The translations under genes were made by a program, and so were the position numbers. A stretch of DNA of 64,000 bases from Cyclobacteriaceae bacterium (GTDB lineage: Bacteria; Bacteroidota; Bacteroidia; Cytophagales; Cyclobacteriaceae), in contig JANQPQ010000052.1 of the NCBI GenBank assembly GCA_028285445.1, positions 1 to 64,000 on the forward strand, in the 5' to 3' direction. Below, in pieces: positions 1-8,407 of this stretch. The first letter of the stretch is position 1. The number at the start of each line of letters is the position of its first letter. The notes under the pieces are model-generated. The model made no database searches and was not told the DNA's origin. It was given only the letters and a program-made list of their open reading frames with translations.

Positions 1-2230
1 GATAAGTCTGCTCATACTGGTCATCCAGAAAAGTGAACTCAAAGGGAAGACCGGGATTGAACTGCTTCACCACCTTCTCCATTTCAGCAATTGTCTGGGC
101 GGTATTTCCTGATATTCTTATGAAAGCCGCCCTGAGATATGAATCGTTTCGAATAATTAAGGGCTCTATGGGCTCACGAAGGCTTGTCATATGAAAGTCT
201 TTCACCACGCCTACAACTTTACCTGCCACGCCCCACATGGATAGGTTCTCCCCCACCGGGTTTTCTTTGTTCATAAGGCTAGCAACTCTCTCATTAATAA
301 TAAAGCTTACGGAGTCTCTGTGGTTGTCGCCAGTAAATCCGGTACCATAGGCTAACTCGAGCTTCATCGTCTCCAGAAAATTATGATCTGTGGTGAGCAC
401 CGAGATCTCAACTTGTGAGTCAGGATCTTTACCATCCCAGGTTGCACCTCCGGTAGATCGACCTACAGACAATGGGTTTTGATCGGAACTAGTTACAGCC
501 TCTACATTAGAAATTCGGAGTAGTTCTGTTCTAAATGACTCATAGTTCGTGCGGGTGTTGGCTTCCAATGGTATGAAAACCACATTTTCCCGATCGAGAC
601 CTAGATTTTTTCCGAGAATAAACCCAATTTGGTTATAGATAGAAATTGTACCTATAATCAGCACTATTGACATCATAAACTGAAAAACTACCAAGCCCTT
701 ACGCAAAAGGGCACCTTCCCCAACTTTCAGGCCTTGTCCCTTGATGCCGGCAGTAGACCGAAATGAGGATAGGAAAAATGCCGGATATAAACCTGACATT
801 ATCCCAGTAGCTAAAGCCAGGGAAATTAGGATCAGCAGCAACAGGGGATTTGTATAATCAATTTCAATCGATTTGCCTGCAAGTTCGTTGAAAGCGGGTA
901 GTAACAACTGCACCAGTACTACCGCCAATATCACCGCGAAGAGAGCCATTACAATAGCTTCCATGAGGAATTGAAAAATCAAGGAGTTCTTTCCTGCACC
1001 CAGCACCTTCCTCATACCAATCTCCTTTACCCGCTTTGCCGATCGAGCGGTTGCGAGATTCATGAAATTGATACAAGCTATGGTAAGAATAGCAATGCCA
1101 ACAATTATCATAATACGTAAAAAATCAACCCGTCCCCCTTGTTCAGCTCCATTTGCAAAATTTGAATACAGGTATTGCCTGGTAAAGAACTGGTACCGAA
1201 TTCTTTCATCAGCGCCCTCAGTGTTGTTGTTGACCTCTTGTAGCACCTTCTCTCCGAATGCCCCCATATCTGCCTCTGGTCTCATCAATGCCACTATCCT
1301 AAATCCGCCGTTGTTCCAATTCTCCACCCAACTGTTTTGGGAGATATAAGCTTGGACTGGCATCAACCAATCGAATTGAAGTGTTGAATGTGTGGGAGGA
1401 TTGGCAAGTACACCCGTTATCTTTAGCTGTTGCCCGCCCACCGGTATAGTTTGGCCGACAGCCGTCTGCTGCCAATTGTCCCCAAAAAACTTCATAGCAA
1501 GCCTCTCAGTTATTAAAATAGACTGGAGCTCTGCCATAGCCGTTGATGGGTTGCCTGCAAGAAACGGGAATGAAAAAATTTCCAGGAATTCCGGCGAAAC
1601 ATATCGGCCAACCTCCCTATAATTATCGTCTCCTATTTCGAAAAGTGCTTCAATATCCCATCCGACTAAGGACACCTTTTCGACCTCAGCATATGATTCC
1701 TCCAAAACAATCTCCAATGGCTGTGGAATGGCGTTAGTGGTGAAGTTTTGTCCATCATCCTGGTAGATCACCCGTTTTAACTGAATAATGCGGTCTGAGC
1801 GCTCATGAAAGGCGTCCATTTTAAATTCATCGTTAACCCATAGGGCTATCAGTAAGCAACTGGCGACGCCAATGGTGAGGCCAAAAGTGTTGATTATTGT
1901 GTACGATCGTTGCTTTGATAAACTCCTGAATGTTGTTTTGATGATATTCCTAAACATGGCGATTTGAATTTTTATGAAACCTTGATTGCTATTTTTAGAA
2001 TGGTTTGGGCCTTTTCGTGGCGAGCGCATGAGGTTTGGTCGTGCCAGCATTAGCACTTCCAGTATAAATCTTCTCTTGGCTTTTGCAACCCCCTTTTCCT
2101 TCGTCAGCCGTGCATATCTTTCAAGCAAGTCTCCCTCAATGTCTTCGAGTATATCAGGGCGGCAATACCATCGAAAGATTTTCAGCGCCCACGTAGGTGG
2201 AGACTGTACGTACTTTAAGTCGTTAGTCAT
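1..2230 (-). CDS. FtsX/MacB-type ABC permease with N-terminal permease-prefix domain (partial, C-terminus off left edge)
   Basis: The reading frame begins at ATG 2230 and stays open to the window edge, giving about 743 codons; the final FtsX domain is missing. Residues 1 to about 80 form the soluble prefix found in Bacteroidota permeases next to PadR genes (motif EDIEGDLLERY). A canonical permease follows: a first membrane segment (TIINTFGLTIGVASCLLIAL), a periplasmic MacB_PCD-like domain, then an FtsX domain with the cytoplasmic signature ARSAKRVKEIGMRKVLGAG. Members of this family usually work with a separate ATPase in export or mechanotransmission, but no ATPase gene is visible in the window. 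The start lies one base after the PadR stop codon, so the two genes are co-transcribed and probably translationally coupled. An internal ATG at 1957 marks the prefix/permease junction. The substrate is unknown. Confidence 0.9.
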   Translation of the reverse strand, partial: MTNDLKYVQSPPTWALKIFRWYCRPDILEDIEGDLLERYARLTKEKGVAKAKRRFILEVLMLARPNLMRSPRKGPNHSKNSNQGFIKIQIAMFRNIIKTTFRSLSKQRSYTIINTFGLTIGVASCLLIALWVNDEFKMDAFHERSDRIIQLKRVIYQDDGQNFTTNAIPQPLEIVLEESYAEVEKVSLVGWDIEALFEIGDDNYREVGRYVSPEFLEIFSFPFLAGNPSTAMAELQSILITERLAMKFFGDNWQQTAVGQTIPVGGQQLKITGVLANPPTHSTLQFDWLMPVQAYISQNSWVENWNNGGFRIVALMRPEADMGAFGEKVLQEVNNNTEGADERIRYQFFTRQYLYSNFANGAEQGGRVDFLRIMIIVGIAILTIACINFMNLATARSAKRVKEIGMRKVLGAGKNSLIFQFLMEAIVMALFAVILAVVLVQLLLPAFNELAGKSIEIDYTNPLLLLILISLALATGIMSGLYPAFFLSSFRSTAGIKGQGLKVGEGALLRKGLVVFQFMMSIVLIIGTISIYNQIGFILGKNLGLDRENVVFIPLEANTRTNYESFRTELLRISNVEAVTSSDQNPLSVGRSTGGATWDGKDPDSQVEISVLTTDHNFLETMKLELAYGTGFTGDNHRDSVSFIINERVASLMNKENPVGENLSMWGVAGKVVGVVKDFHMTSLREPIEPLIIRNDSYLRAAFIRISGNTAQTIAEMEKVVKQFNPGLPFEFTFLDDQYEQTY

Positions 2231-2231
2231 A

Positions 2232-2561
2232 TTAGTCCTCGAACGCTACCTTAGGAATAGCATCCCATAATCCCTGTCTTTGAGTTCTACTCTGTTCCAC
2301 AGCCTCTCTTCCCAATTTTGTGACCTTGAAGTATCGTTTCCTCTTGCCTCCCCTAACTTTGGTAGCTTCGCCAAATTCTGAAACCAGTAGTCCCTTTTGT
2401 TCCAGTCGGCGTAAAACTGTTTGCAGTGACCCAAGGCTTACTTTACGATTTAGCCTCCGTTCAATCTCATCGGCAATAGCCAGTCCATAAGCCTCGCCGT
2501 ACAGTACTGCCACCGTTAGCATTACCACTTCTTCAAATTCCCCAAGTTGATACTTACTCAT
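2232..2561 (-). CDS. PadR family transcriptional regulator
   Basis: This 109-residue protein has the PadR winged-helix layout: an N-terminal helix (LGEFEEVVMLTVAVLYGEAY), a recognition-helix region (VSLGSLQTVLRRLEQKGLL) and a basic beta-wing (KVRGGKRKRYFKVT). PadR proteins are usually local repressors of transporters or stress genes. It lies immediately upstream of a prefix-permease gene on the same strand, with one base between stop and start, so the permease is the likely target. It is clearly related to the two other PadR proteins in the window but is the most divergent of the three. The upstream 106 bases are AT-rich and hold ATGT direct repeats that could be an autoregulatory site. Confidence 0.93.
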   Translation of the reverse strand: MSKYQLGEFEEVVMLTVAVLYGEAYGLAIADEIERRLNRKVSLGSLQTVLRRLEQKGLLVSEFGEATKVRGGKRKRYFKVTKLGREAVEQSRTQRQGLWDAIPKVAFED

Positions 2562-2574
2562 TGTTATATATTTA

Positions 2575-2598
2575 ACTTAAATGTATATAAAATGTTAC
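2575..2598. promoter_or_regulatory. possible PadR operator upstream of the first PadR gene
   Basis: Two ATGT tetramers lie 11 bases apart (2581 and 2592) in very AT-rich DNA just upstream of the PadR start. The first sits in AAATGTATATAA, which resembles the sequences upstream of the other two PadR genes here (TATAAATGTAGA and TATATATGTAAA). Characterised PadR proteins bind ATGT/ACAT half-sites, so an autoregulatory operator is plausible. This rests on sequence similarity alone. Confidence 0.25.
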
Positions 2599-2667
2599 AA
2601 GAAAGGAAATTTTAATATTTGTACTGGGAAGTGAGTAGAAATTATTGGTCAGTAGCCAATTTGCTGG

Positions 2668-3354
2668 CTAATCGTTGAAAATGAAAAACCCTAATCCGCC
2701 GGGGTCTCTGATGATGATGTTGTCGACGATACCTTCCTTGTTGAAATGTGTAATTTCTTCGGTAATTGGTATGCCTGCCTTCCTAATGTTGGCAATAACT
2801 TCCATGTTACTCTCTCCATTAAAATAGGTAAGTGAAGGGTTGAAGAAGAGGTGCGGACAATTTCGAGGTTTCATGATAGTGACAATCATGCCATCCTCGT
2901 TTTTTAGACTTACCCATGGGTCGGTGCGGGTACCACCGGTTATTTCGAAGCCCAGTATTTCCCAGATGTCTACATTACGGCTGAGCTCTAAAGTTTCAAG
3001 ACTTATCCCCGCGTAATTGCCCAAAATCGCCTCCGGGCTTGCAATATCAATTGTAGGCCCACCACCTTCAGCAAGGTGAATGCTTGTACCCGCTGTGTCT
3101 TCAAGGTAATGACAATCATCACCCATATCAACGCTAACATCCAGGCCTTTCAATTTGTCAACAACAGGAATCCAATCATTCCGGTACAACTTTACTCCAG
3201 CCCGTGTAAATCGGTTTGCATTAATCTCAATAGCTACTCCCCTGCTTCCAGCCATTGCTAAATCGCCATCGTGGTCAACAGCAAAGTTTAGCTTCCGGTA
3301 AAAAGAAATTGATTCTTCCAGATTGGGTGTAGGGGTAACGATAACAGATGACAT
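2668..3354 (-). CDS. VOC (glyoxalase/bleomycin-resistance fold) two-module protein
   Basis: This 228-residue cytoplasmic protein has no signal peptide. It shows two vicinal-oxygen-chelate-like modules: residues 1 to about 100 (TPTPNLEESISFYRKLNF, a typical VOC opening) and about 115 to 228, ending in IIRDPGGLGFFIF, the usual VOC closing strand. VOC proteins may bind metals and act as glyoxalases, dioxygenases or resistance proteins; no specific activity can be read here. It stands alone between the PadR/permease unit and the TonB/DUF4249 operon, in the same orientation as both. The ATG start at 3354 puts the conserved first beta-strand at the N-terminus. Family assignment is fairly secure, function is not. 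Confidence 0.75.
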   Translation of the reverse strand: MSSVIVTPTPNLEESISFYRKLNFAVDHDGDLAMAGSRGVAIEINANRFTRAGVKLYRNDWIPVVDKLKGLDVSVDMGDDCHYLEDTAGTSIHLAEGGGPTIDIASPEAILGNYAGISLETLELSRNVDIWEILGFEITGGTRTDPWVSLKNEDGMIVTIMKPRNCPHLFFNPSLTYFNGESNMEVIANIRKAGIPITEEITHFNKEGIVDNIIIRDPGGLGFFIFND

Positions 3355-3424
3355 AACTTAAGTGGAATGTTCAGCACAAACTACGAAAGTTTTTATCGAT
3401 GTTCCAGCCGATGGCGTTAGAAGG

Positions 3425-4327
3425 TTAGTCTTCGAACCTCTTGCCCATTGAGGCTACCGCTGAGGTGCAAAAGAAGCCCAACACTACCTGGTTTTGATTA
3501 TTGGTAGGTACAATATTAGTTGGCACATTAGCTACTGGTGTGGCGAACAATTCTCCGAAGCCACCTTGCCTGTCAATTTGAATTCTTACCTCATTGAGGT
3601 AATCGAAAGCGTCATTAGTAATGGAATGGATCTCAACTAAAACTGAATCCCCCGGGCTATAAGGCGAGATAAACTCGTCATTCTCATCCTGATCAATGGG
3701 ATTGATGCCATCGCGAATAGGACGTATAAACACCAATCCATCAACATTACCACCAGCTGAAAAACCAGCATCATAAGCAATATTTATCTCATCAGGTTGG
3801 TTAAGATAAACACCGTTTTTGTAGGCCTTAATCCAATAAGTGTCGCCTGAGCCAACAAAATCCCGGGCGAATACCTCCCCGAAAAATGAATCGGGAAACA
3901 CGAGATTCTCCTCTTCAAACCTGAAAGCGATACTATCAATTTGCGGTACCCGGTTCATCACCGATTGAGAAGTATACGTCTCGGTCCCAATCGTTACCCT
4001 TAGCTCATATGCATCTCCCACATTACCCAGAGTTTCACCAGCGGCAGGATTCCACACATAACGACCAGGGTCACCTTCAGCAAAGGTCATCTCGGTACTG
4101 CCATTTCTAACCAGCGACACTGTTGCACCTTCCACGAATTCCAAAGGCCCGTTGTCAAAATAGTCCTGGCTCTGGGATAGGGTTATCGTCTGAGGCTCTG
4201 GCAAGTCTGTGAGCCAGGCATCAACAACAACAACTGGAGCAATACTATCCAGCTTTGGGTTGATCACATCCTCACAAGCCGAAAGTATTAGCAGAATGAC
4301 CAGAAAATATATCCTTTGCGCCTTCAT
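3425..4327 (-). CDS. DUF4249-type lipoprotein paired with TonB receptor
   Basis: This 300-residue predicted lipoprotein has an N-terminal hydrophobic segment ending in a lipobox (LILSACEDVI, Cys18), followed by the opening typical of DUF4249 (VVVDAWLTDLPEPQTITLSQ). DUF4249 proteins are Bacteroidota surface or periplasmic lipoproteins usually encoded directly downstream of a TonB-dependent receptor, in a SusD-like position, but their ligands are unknown. Here the ATG overlaps the receptor's TAA by one base, so translation is coupled. The C-terminus carries two Cys/Lys-rich motifs (FFCTSAVASMGKRFED) near the end. It is presumably an accessory that helps capture ligand at the outer membrane. Confidence 0.82.
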   Translation of the reverse strand: MKAQRIYFLVILLILSACEDVINPKLDSIAPVVVVDAWLTDLPEPQTITLSQSQDYFDNGPLEFVEGATVSLVRNGSTEMTFAEGDPGRYVWNPAAGETLGNVGDAYELRVTIGTETYTSQSVMNRVPQIDSIAFRFEEENLVFPDSFFGEVFARDFVGSGDTYWIKAYKNGVYLNQPDEINIAYDAGFSAGGNVDGLVFIRPIRDGINPIDQDENDEFISPYSPGDSVLVEIHSITNDAFDYLNEVRIQIDRQGGFGELFATPVANVPTNIVPTNNQNQVVLGFFCTSAVASMGKRFED

Positions 4328-6756
4328 TAGAATTTAAAGTTGTATGAAACGGATGGAAAGAATGAACCTATTATTGAAAGCTGGGTAGCCTCAGTTTGCA
4401 CGGGTTGCCCCGGTGCTATTCTATCTGTGCCCTGCGAGAAGTAGATAGAGAAAGCGTTGCGACGACTGTATAAGTTGTAAATGGAAAATACCCAGTAGCT
4501 ATCGTTCTTACGCTGCTCGCCATTTTTCTTTAATGCTTTTGGCCTCCAGGTAGCTGATAAGTCTAGTCTATGATAATCGGGTATTCGAAAATTGTTTCTG
4601 CCTTCATTGGCTACATAAGGAATAACGTAACCCTGCACCTCAAACCTGGCATTTGGGAAAGTGGTCGGCGTACCGGTGGCATAGGCAAAGTTTGCTGAAA
4701 ACGAGAGCCTGGAGTCCAGCTCGTAGAACAGAACCAGTTTCAGGTTGTGTGTTTGATCAAACCTTGTAGGATACCATTGGTTTTGATTGATGCCATTTAC
4801 TCGCAATTCTGTTCTGGCCAAAGTATAACTTGCCCAACCATTTATTTTACCAGTATTCTTTCTAACGAACAGCTCCAAGCCATAGGCTCTCCCCTTTCCT
4901 GACAATAAATCGCCTTCCAAAAACTCATTTATTAAAAGGTCTGCACCATCAATGTAATCAACCTGATCTTTGGAAGATTTATAATATACTTCTGCCGACG
5001 TTTCAAATGCATTGCCCAAACCAAAGTTCTTGAAATATCCCAAGGCGTATTGATCGCCTTTTTCCGGTTTGAGATTATTTGTGCTTGGTGTCCAAACATC
5101 CAAAGGATTTGAGGCAGTGGTGTTTGAAATCAAATGCACATATTGGACCATGCGGTTATAACTGGCCTTCATCGAGGAGTTTGGGCCGGTTTTCATCCTC
5201 AGTGAAAAACGTGGCTCCAGGTTGTGGTAAGAAGCGATAGATTCCCAATTGTTGGCCCTGGTTACGGAGATCACATCACGACGATCACCAGGTTCTGAAT
5301 CAGTAAATTCAAAATAATTACCCGGCCCCAGGTAGCTGAAGTGTGAAAATCTCGCGCCATAGCGTAAGGTTAGGTTTGAGTTGACCTTCTGATCATTTTC
5401 AAGGTAAAGTGCTGTCTCCAGGCCCCTTTTATCTTCAAGACTGATGTTGGTTATCTCTCCGTTGCTGACCCCTATAGCTCTGGCTGGTTCGAAATTGTAA
5501 AGCAGTGCCTCTCCCCCAAAATTCAGCTCGTTGTTTGGGTTCGCAAAAAAGGTAAACTCCGGCTTTAAGTCCAGCGTACGGATCTTTGAATTCCAGTCGA
5601 AGCGATTGACATTATCTTCGCCGAATTTAATACTGTAGTCGTAATCACTAAAAACAAAGGTGAAGTTTGCAAAGGTACGTTTGTTGAATATGTGGTTCCA
5701 CCGGGCTGTGGTAGTTCTGCTGCCCCAGCTAAAGCCCTGATTTGCGTCAAAGAGGAATTTATCACGGCCAAGGTATCCCGAGACAAATAGCCGGTTTTTT
5801 GCGTTGAGATTGTAGTTGGCTTTCATGGTGATATCCCAAAAATTAAGCGCGGCACCATCGTCCAGCACGTCAGTGAAAGCCTTAGCAAAAAGATCACCAT
5901 AAGAGCGTCTGCCGGCAATTATAAATGAAGCCTTATCTTTCACAATAGGTGCTTCAATGGCCAGCCTGCTGAAGATCAGGCCCACACCCCCGTTCACATC
6001 CAATTCCTTGTTATTACCCTCTTTCATTCTCACGTCGAGGATAGAGCTAAGCCTGCCACCATACCGAGCCGGAATGCCTCCTTTATAGAGCTTTACATCC
6101 TTAACTGCGTCTGGGTTAAATACAGACAAAAAGCCAAACAGGTGCGAAGAGTTGTACACCGGGGCTTCATCCAGCAATACCAGGTTCTGGCCAACATTAC
6201 CGCCTCGCACGTTAAAGCCAGAGGCCCCTTCGCCAACGCTGGTAACTCCGGGAAGCAGCTGTATACTTTTGATCACATCAACTTCTCCAAACAAAGCCGG
6301 CATCTTCCTGATGCGGTTGATATCGAGCTTGTTAACCCCAATCTCTATGTTGGAGATGTTCTCATCTATTGCAGTCTCAGTAATTACCACCTCCTCAAGG
6401 TTCTGGGCAACTGGTGATAATTCCAGGTCCAGCGTTTGGTCGGCTTGCAGATTAATAGTTACCGTTTTAGACTCATAGCTGATATAGCGAAACTCCAGCT
6501 CGTAGCTACCAGCTTCAAGCGTTAGCGCGTAGAAACCGTACAAATTACTGCTGGTGCCTGTACCCAGGCTCTTAATAAAAACAGTGGCACCAATAAGACT
6601 CTCCCCGTTGCTGGCATCAGTAATGGTACCGTTAACTGTAAACTTCTCATTGGTTTGTGAAAAGGAGGTAATGGGCTGCGATAGAATCAGCACCAAAGTA
6701 AGGCTCACAAAAGCGGGTAGGTAAAATCCAGACAACTTCAATATTCCGATTAGCAC
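4327..6756 (-). CDS. TonB-dependent receptor with carboxypeptidase-like N-domain
   Basis: This 809-residue outer-membrane receptor has a signal peptide (residues 1 to about 34, ending SQPITSFSQ), then a carboxypeptidase-regulatory-like beta-sandwich at about 40-115 (TITDASNGESLIGATVFIKS) leading into LEEVVITE. A plug domain follows at about 140-245 (FNVRGGNVGQNLVLLDEAPV; GGIPARYGGRLSSILDVR), then a 22-strand-type barrel ending in an aromatic/basic strand (SVSYNFKF). It imports a ligand in a TonB- and proton-motive-force-dependent way; the ligand is unknown. The first codon appears to be GTG: no in-frame ATG lies between it and the upstream in-frame stop near 6847. The downstream DUF4249 gene overlaps by one base. 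A TAAGTTTG box sits 17 bases upstream. Confidence 0.9.
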   Translation of the reverse strand: MLIGILKLSGFYLPAFVSLTLVLILSQPITSFSQTNEKFTVNGTITDASNGESLIGATVFIKSLGTGTSSNLYGFYALTLEAGSYELEFRYISYESKTVTINLQADQTLDLELSPVAQNLEEVVITETAIDENISNIEIGVNKLDINRIRKMPALFGEVDVIKSIQLLPGVTSVGEGASGFNVRGGNVGQNLVLLDEAPVYNSSHLFGFLSVFNPDAVKDVKLYKGGIPARYGGRLSSILDVRMKEGNNKELDVNGGVGLIFSRLAIEAPIVKDKASFIIAGRRSYGDLFAKAFTDVLDDGAALNFWDITMKANYNLNAKNRLFVSGYLGRDKFLFDANQGFSWGSRTTTARWNHIFNKRTFANFTFVFSDYDYSIKFGEDNVNRFDWNSKIRTLDLKPEFTFFANPNNELNFGGEALLYNFEPARAIGVSNGEITNISLEDKRGLETALYLENDQKVNSNLTLRYGARFSHFSYLGPGNYFEFTDSEPGDRRDVISVTRANNWESIASYHNLEPRFSLRMKTGPNSSMKASYNRMVQYVHLISNTTASNPLDVWTPSTNNLKPEKGDQYALGYFKNFGLGNAFETSAEVYYKSSKDQVDYIDGADLLINEFLEGDLLSGKGRAYGLELFVRKNTGKINGWASYTLARTELRVNGINQNQWYPTRFDQTHNLKLVLFYELDSRLSFSANFAYATGTPTTFPNARFEVQGYVIPYVANEGRNNFRIPDYHRLDLSATWRPKALKKNGEQRKNDSYWVFSIYNLYSRRNAFSIYFSQGTDRIAPGQPVQTEATQLSIIGSFFPSVSYNFKF

Positions 6757-6773
6757 AACACTAGAATTCCGGG

Positions 6774-6781
6774 CAAACTTA
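6774..6781 (-). promoter_or_regulatory. Bacteroidota-type -7 promoter element for the TonB/DUF4249 operon
   Basis: The minus strand reads TAAGTTTG, an exact match to the Bacteroidota -7 consensus TAnnTTTG, 17 bases before the receptor's start codon. That implies a short 5' leader. No clear -33 TTG is seen at the expected distance, so confidence is moderate. Confidence 0.45.
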
Positions 6782-6918
6782 AAGGATGCAACTTTAACAG
6801 CCCAGCCTCTTATTTGTTTTCTAGATGAAGAGGGGCAATTGATATCTTAATGGCAAATATTACTCCATGAAATTGGAGAAGTGCTGTCAGTATAGTTGTC
6901 CAGATCATTGCAGTAGAC

Positions 6919-6945
6919 AAAAAAAGGCCCACCAAATGGTGGGCC
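6919..6945 (-). terminator. rho-independent terminator downstream of the susD-like gene
   Basis: A perfect 9-bp inverted repeat (GGCCCACCA / TGGTGGGCC, 6926-6934 and 6937-6945) is followed on the minus strand by seven U residues (A-run 6919-6925). It lies 25 bases past the SusD stop codon, so it ends the SusC/SusD transcript and separates it from the TonB/DUF4249 operon. Confidence 0.88.
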
Positions 6946-6969
6946 CTTCAATTTATTCAAATCTGGCTA

Positions 6970-8388
6970 CTAGTAACCAGGGTTTTGAGCAATATTAGGA
7001 TTAACGTCAAGTTCATCCAATGGCAGTGCCAAAACAAACCTGTCGTTAGGGTAAGTAATGCTGCACTTTCCAGCAGGAGCAGTACAGTCATCTCTTACTA
7101 CGTCATTTTGATTCCTGGTAGAATCAAAAATACCATGGCCTTCAAAAGCAAGCTCAATACGACGCTCAACAAGAATCTCGTCGAGAAGAGCCTGACCAGT
7201 GTTGCCAGGGCTAACGAAAGTGGCAAGGCCTCTTTCCTGAATCATAGTAAGGTCGGATTGTGCTCCAGCATCGTTGTTTTGACGGGCTCTAGCTTCAGCT
7301 CTGTTCAGAATAACTTCTGAAAGTCTGATAACTGGAACATTGTCAGTAGCGATGATTGAACCTTCGCTAGGGAATTTGTCAACTCTAAGGTTTCCAAAAG
7401 CACCACCTAGGTTGGCATCCGTACGGAACATTGTTCCCCTTACATCACCAGCAGGGATCATGTTCAATAAGTCAGTGGCTGGAAGGTAATCTCCATAGCC
7501 AGACTCCTTGTACATGCCGCCAATGTGGTCAGAACCAGGGTTGTCAACCAAATCAAATCTGATCTCCATGATAGCTTCAGGAGAATCCCCATCTAGGAAT
7601 TGATTGGCGTAATCGGCGTTAGATACCAAAGAGTATCTTCCGCTATTGATTACTGCAGTAGCCATTGCTTCAGCATTGGCCCAATCTTCCATATAAAGAT
7701 AAACTCTTGAAAGTAGAGCCTGAGCAACCTCAGTACTGAACCTACCACTGTTATTATCAAGAGTCATCAAAGAGATTGCTTGATTGAAATCGTTAATTAC
7801 CTGCGTGTAAACTTCTCCTACCGTATTTCTACTAGGCTTGGCTGTTACATCAAACTCAGTTATGATAGGTACACCAGGGTGAGTAGCGCCGGCAGTAAAT
7901 GTATAATGCTGGCCATATAGTCTCACCAAGTCAAAGTGTGCAAGTGCTCTAACCGCATAAGCCTCTCCAACCAACTGGTTGAATTCGGTTTGTACACCAG
8001 ATGCAGGTGTGAAATCTGAGTTAATTACTGCATTAGCAGCATTAATTGCCTCATAAATTTCAAACCAGAACTCCCTTTCAGTAGCGTGTAGAGTGGTATT
8101 AGAACCACTGTACTCCGCCCACTCTTTTGCCCTGTTGGCACTGGCATTCTGCTTAACATCTTCACCCATAATATCGGGAATAAGAAGCATATACCTACCG
8201 TACCAGTCGGTAAGAGAGATTTGGTTGTACATACCTGTTAAGGCAGACTCAAAGTCACCAAATGCCTGCAGGAAGTCATCGTTAGATACGCTTTGCTGAG
8301 GTGTCAGGTCCAGAAATTCTTCAGTACATGAAGTCTGGATACCCACCACCAGTGCAAGTGCTATTAATACTTTATATACTCTTTTCAT
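6970..8388 (-). CDS. SusD/RagB family nutrient-binding lipoprotein
   Basis: This 472-residue surface lipoprotein has a signal peptide with lipobox (VVGIQTSCTEEFLDLTPQ; Cys21), the standard SusD start with LDLTPQ just after the cysteine. The body contains the TPR-like helical pairs of SusD (AVRALAHFDLVRLYGQHY, AQALLSRVYLYMEDWANAE) and the C-terminal RagB region (VIRLSEVILNRAEARAR, ILVERRIELAFEGHGIFD). SusD proteins form a lid over the SusC barrel and bind the ligand at the cell surface. The gene follows the SusC gene after 19 bases and ends in a strong terminator. No glycan-degrading enzyme is nearby, so a peptide or other non-glycan ligand, as for RagAB, is as likely as a polysaccharide. Confidence 0.95.
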   Translation of the reverse strand: MKRVYKVLIALALVVGIQTSCTEEFLDLTPQQSVSNDDFLQAFGDFESALTGMYNQISLTDWYGRYMLLIPDIMGEDVKQNASANRAKEWAEYSGSNTTLHATEREFWFEIYEAINAANAVINSDFTPASGVQTEFNQLVGEAYAVRALAHFDLVRLYGQHYTFTAGATHPGVPIITEFDVTAKPSRNTVGEVYTQVINDFNQAISLMTLDNNSGRFSTEVAQALLSRVYLYMEDWANAEAMATAVINSGRYSLVSNADYANQFLDGDSPEAIMEIRFDLVDNPGSDHIGGMYKESGYGDYLPATDLLNMIPAGDVRGTMFRTDANLGGAFGNLRVDKFPSEGSIIATDNVPVIRLSEVILNRAEARARQNNDAGAQSDLTMIQERGLATFVSPGNTGQALLDEILVERRIELAFEGHGIFDSTRNQNDVVRDDCTAPAGKCSITYPNDRFVLALPLDELDVNPNIAQNPGY

Positions 8389-8407
8389 TGTATTCTGTAT
8401 TTATCGA

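Noticed and set aside
6142..6478. Plus-strand frames of about 90-110 codons opposite the TonB plug domain
   Set aside because: They overlap a well-supported receptor on the opposite strand and look like composition artefacts.
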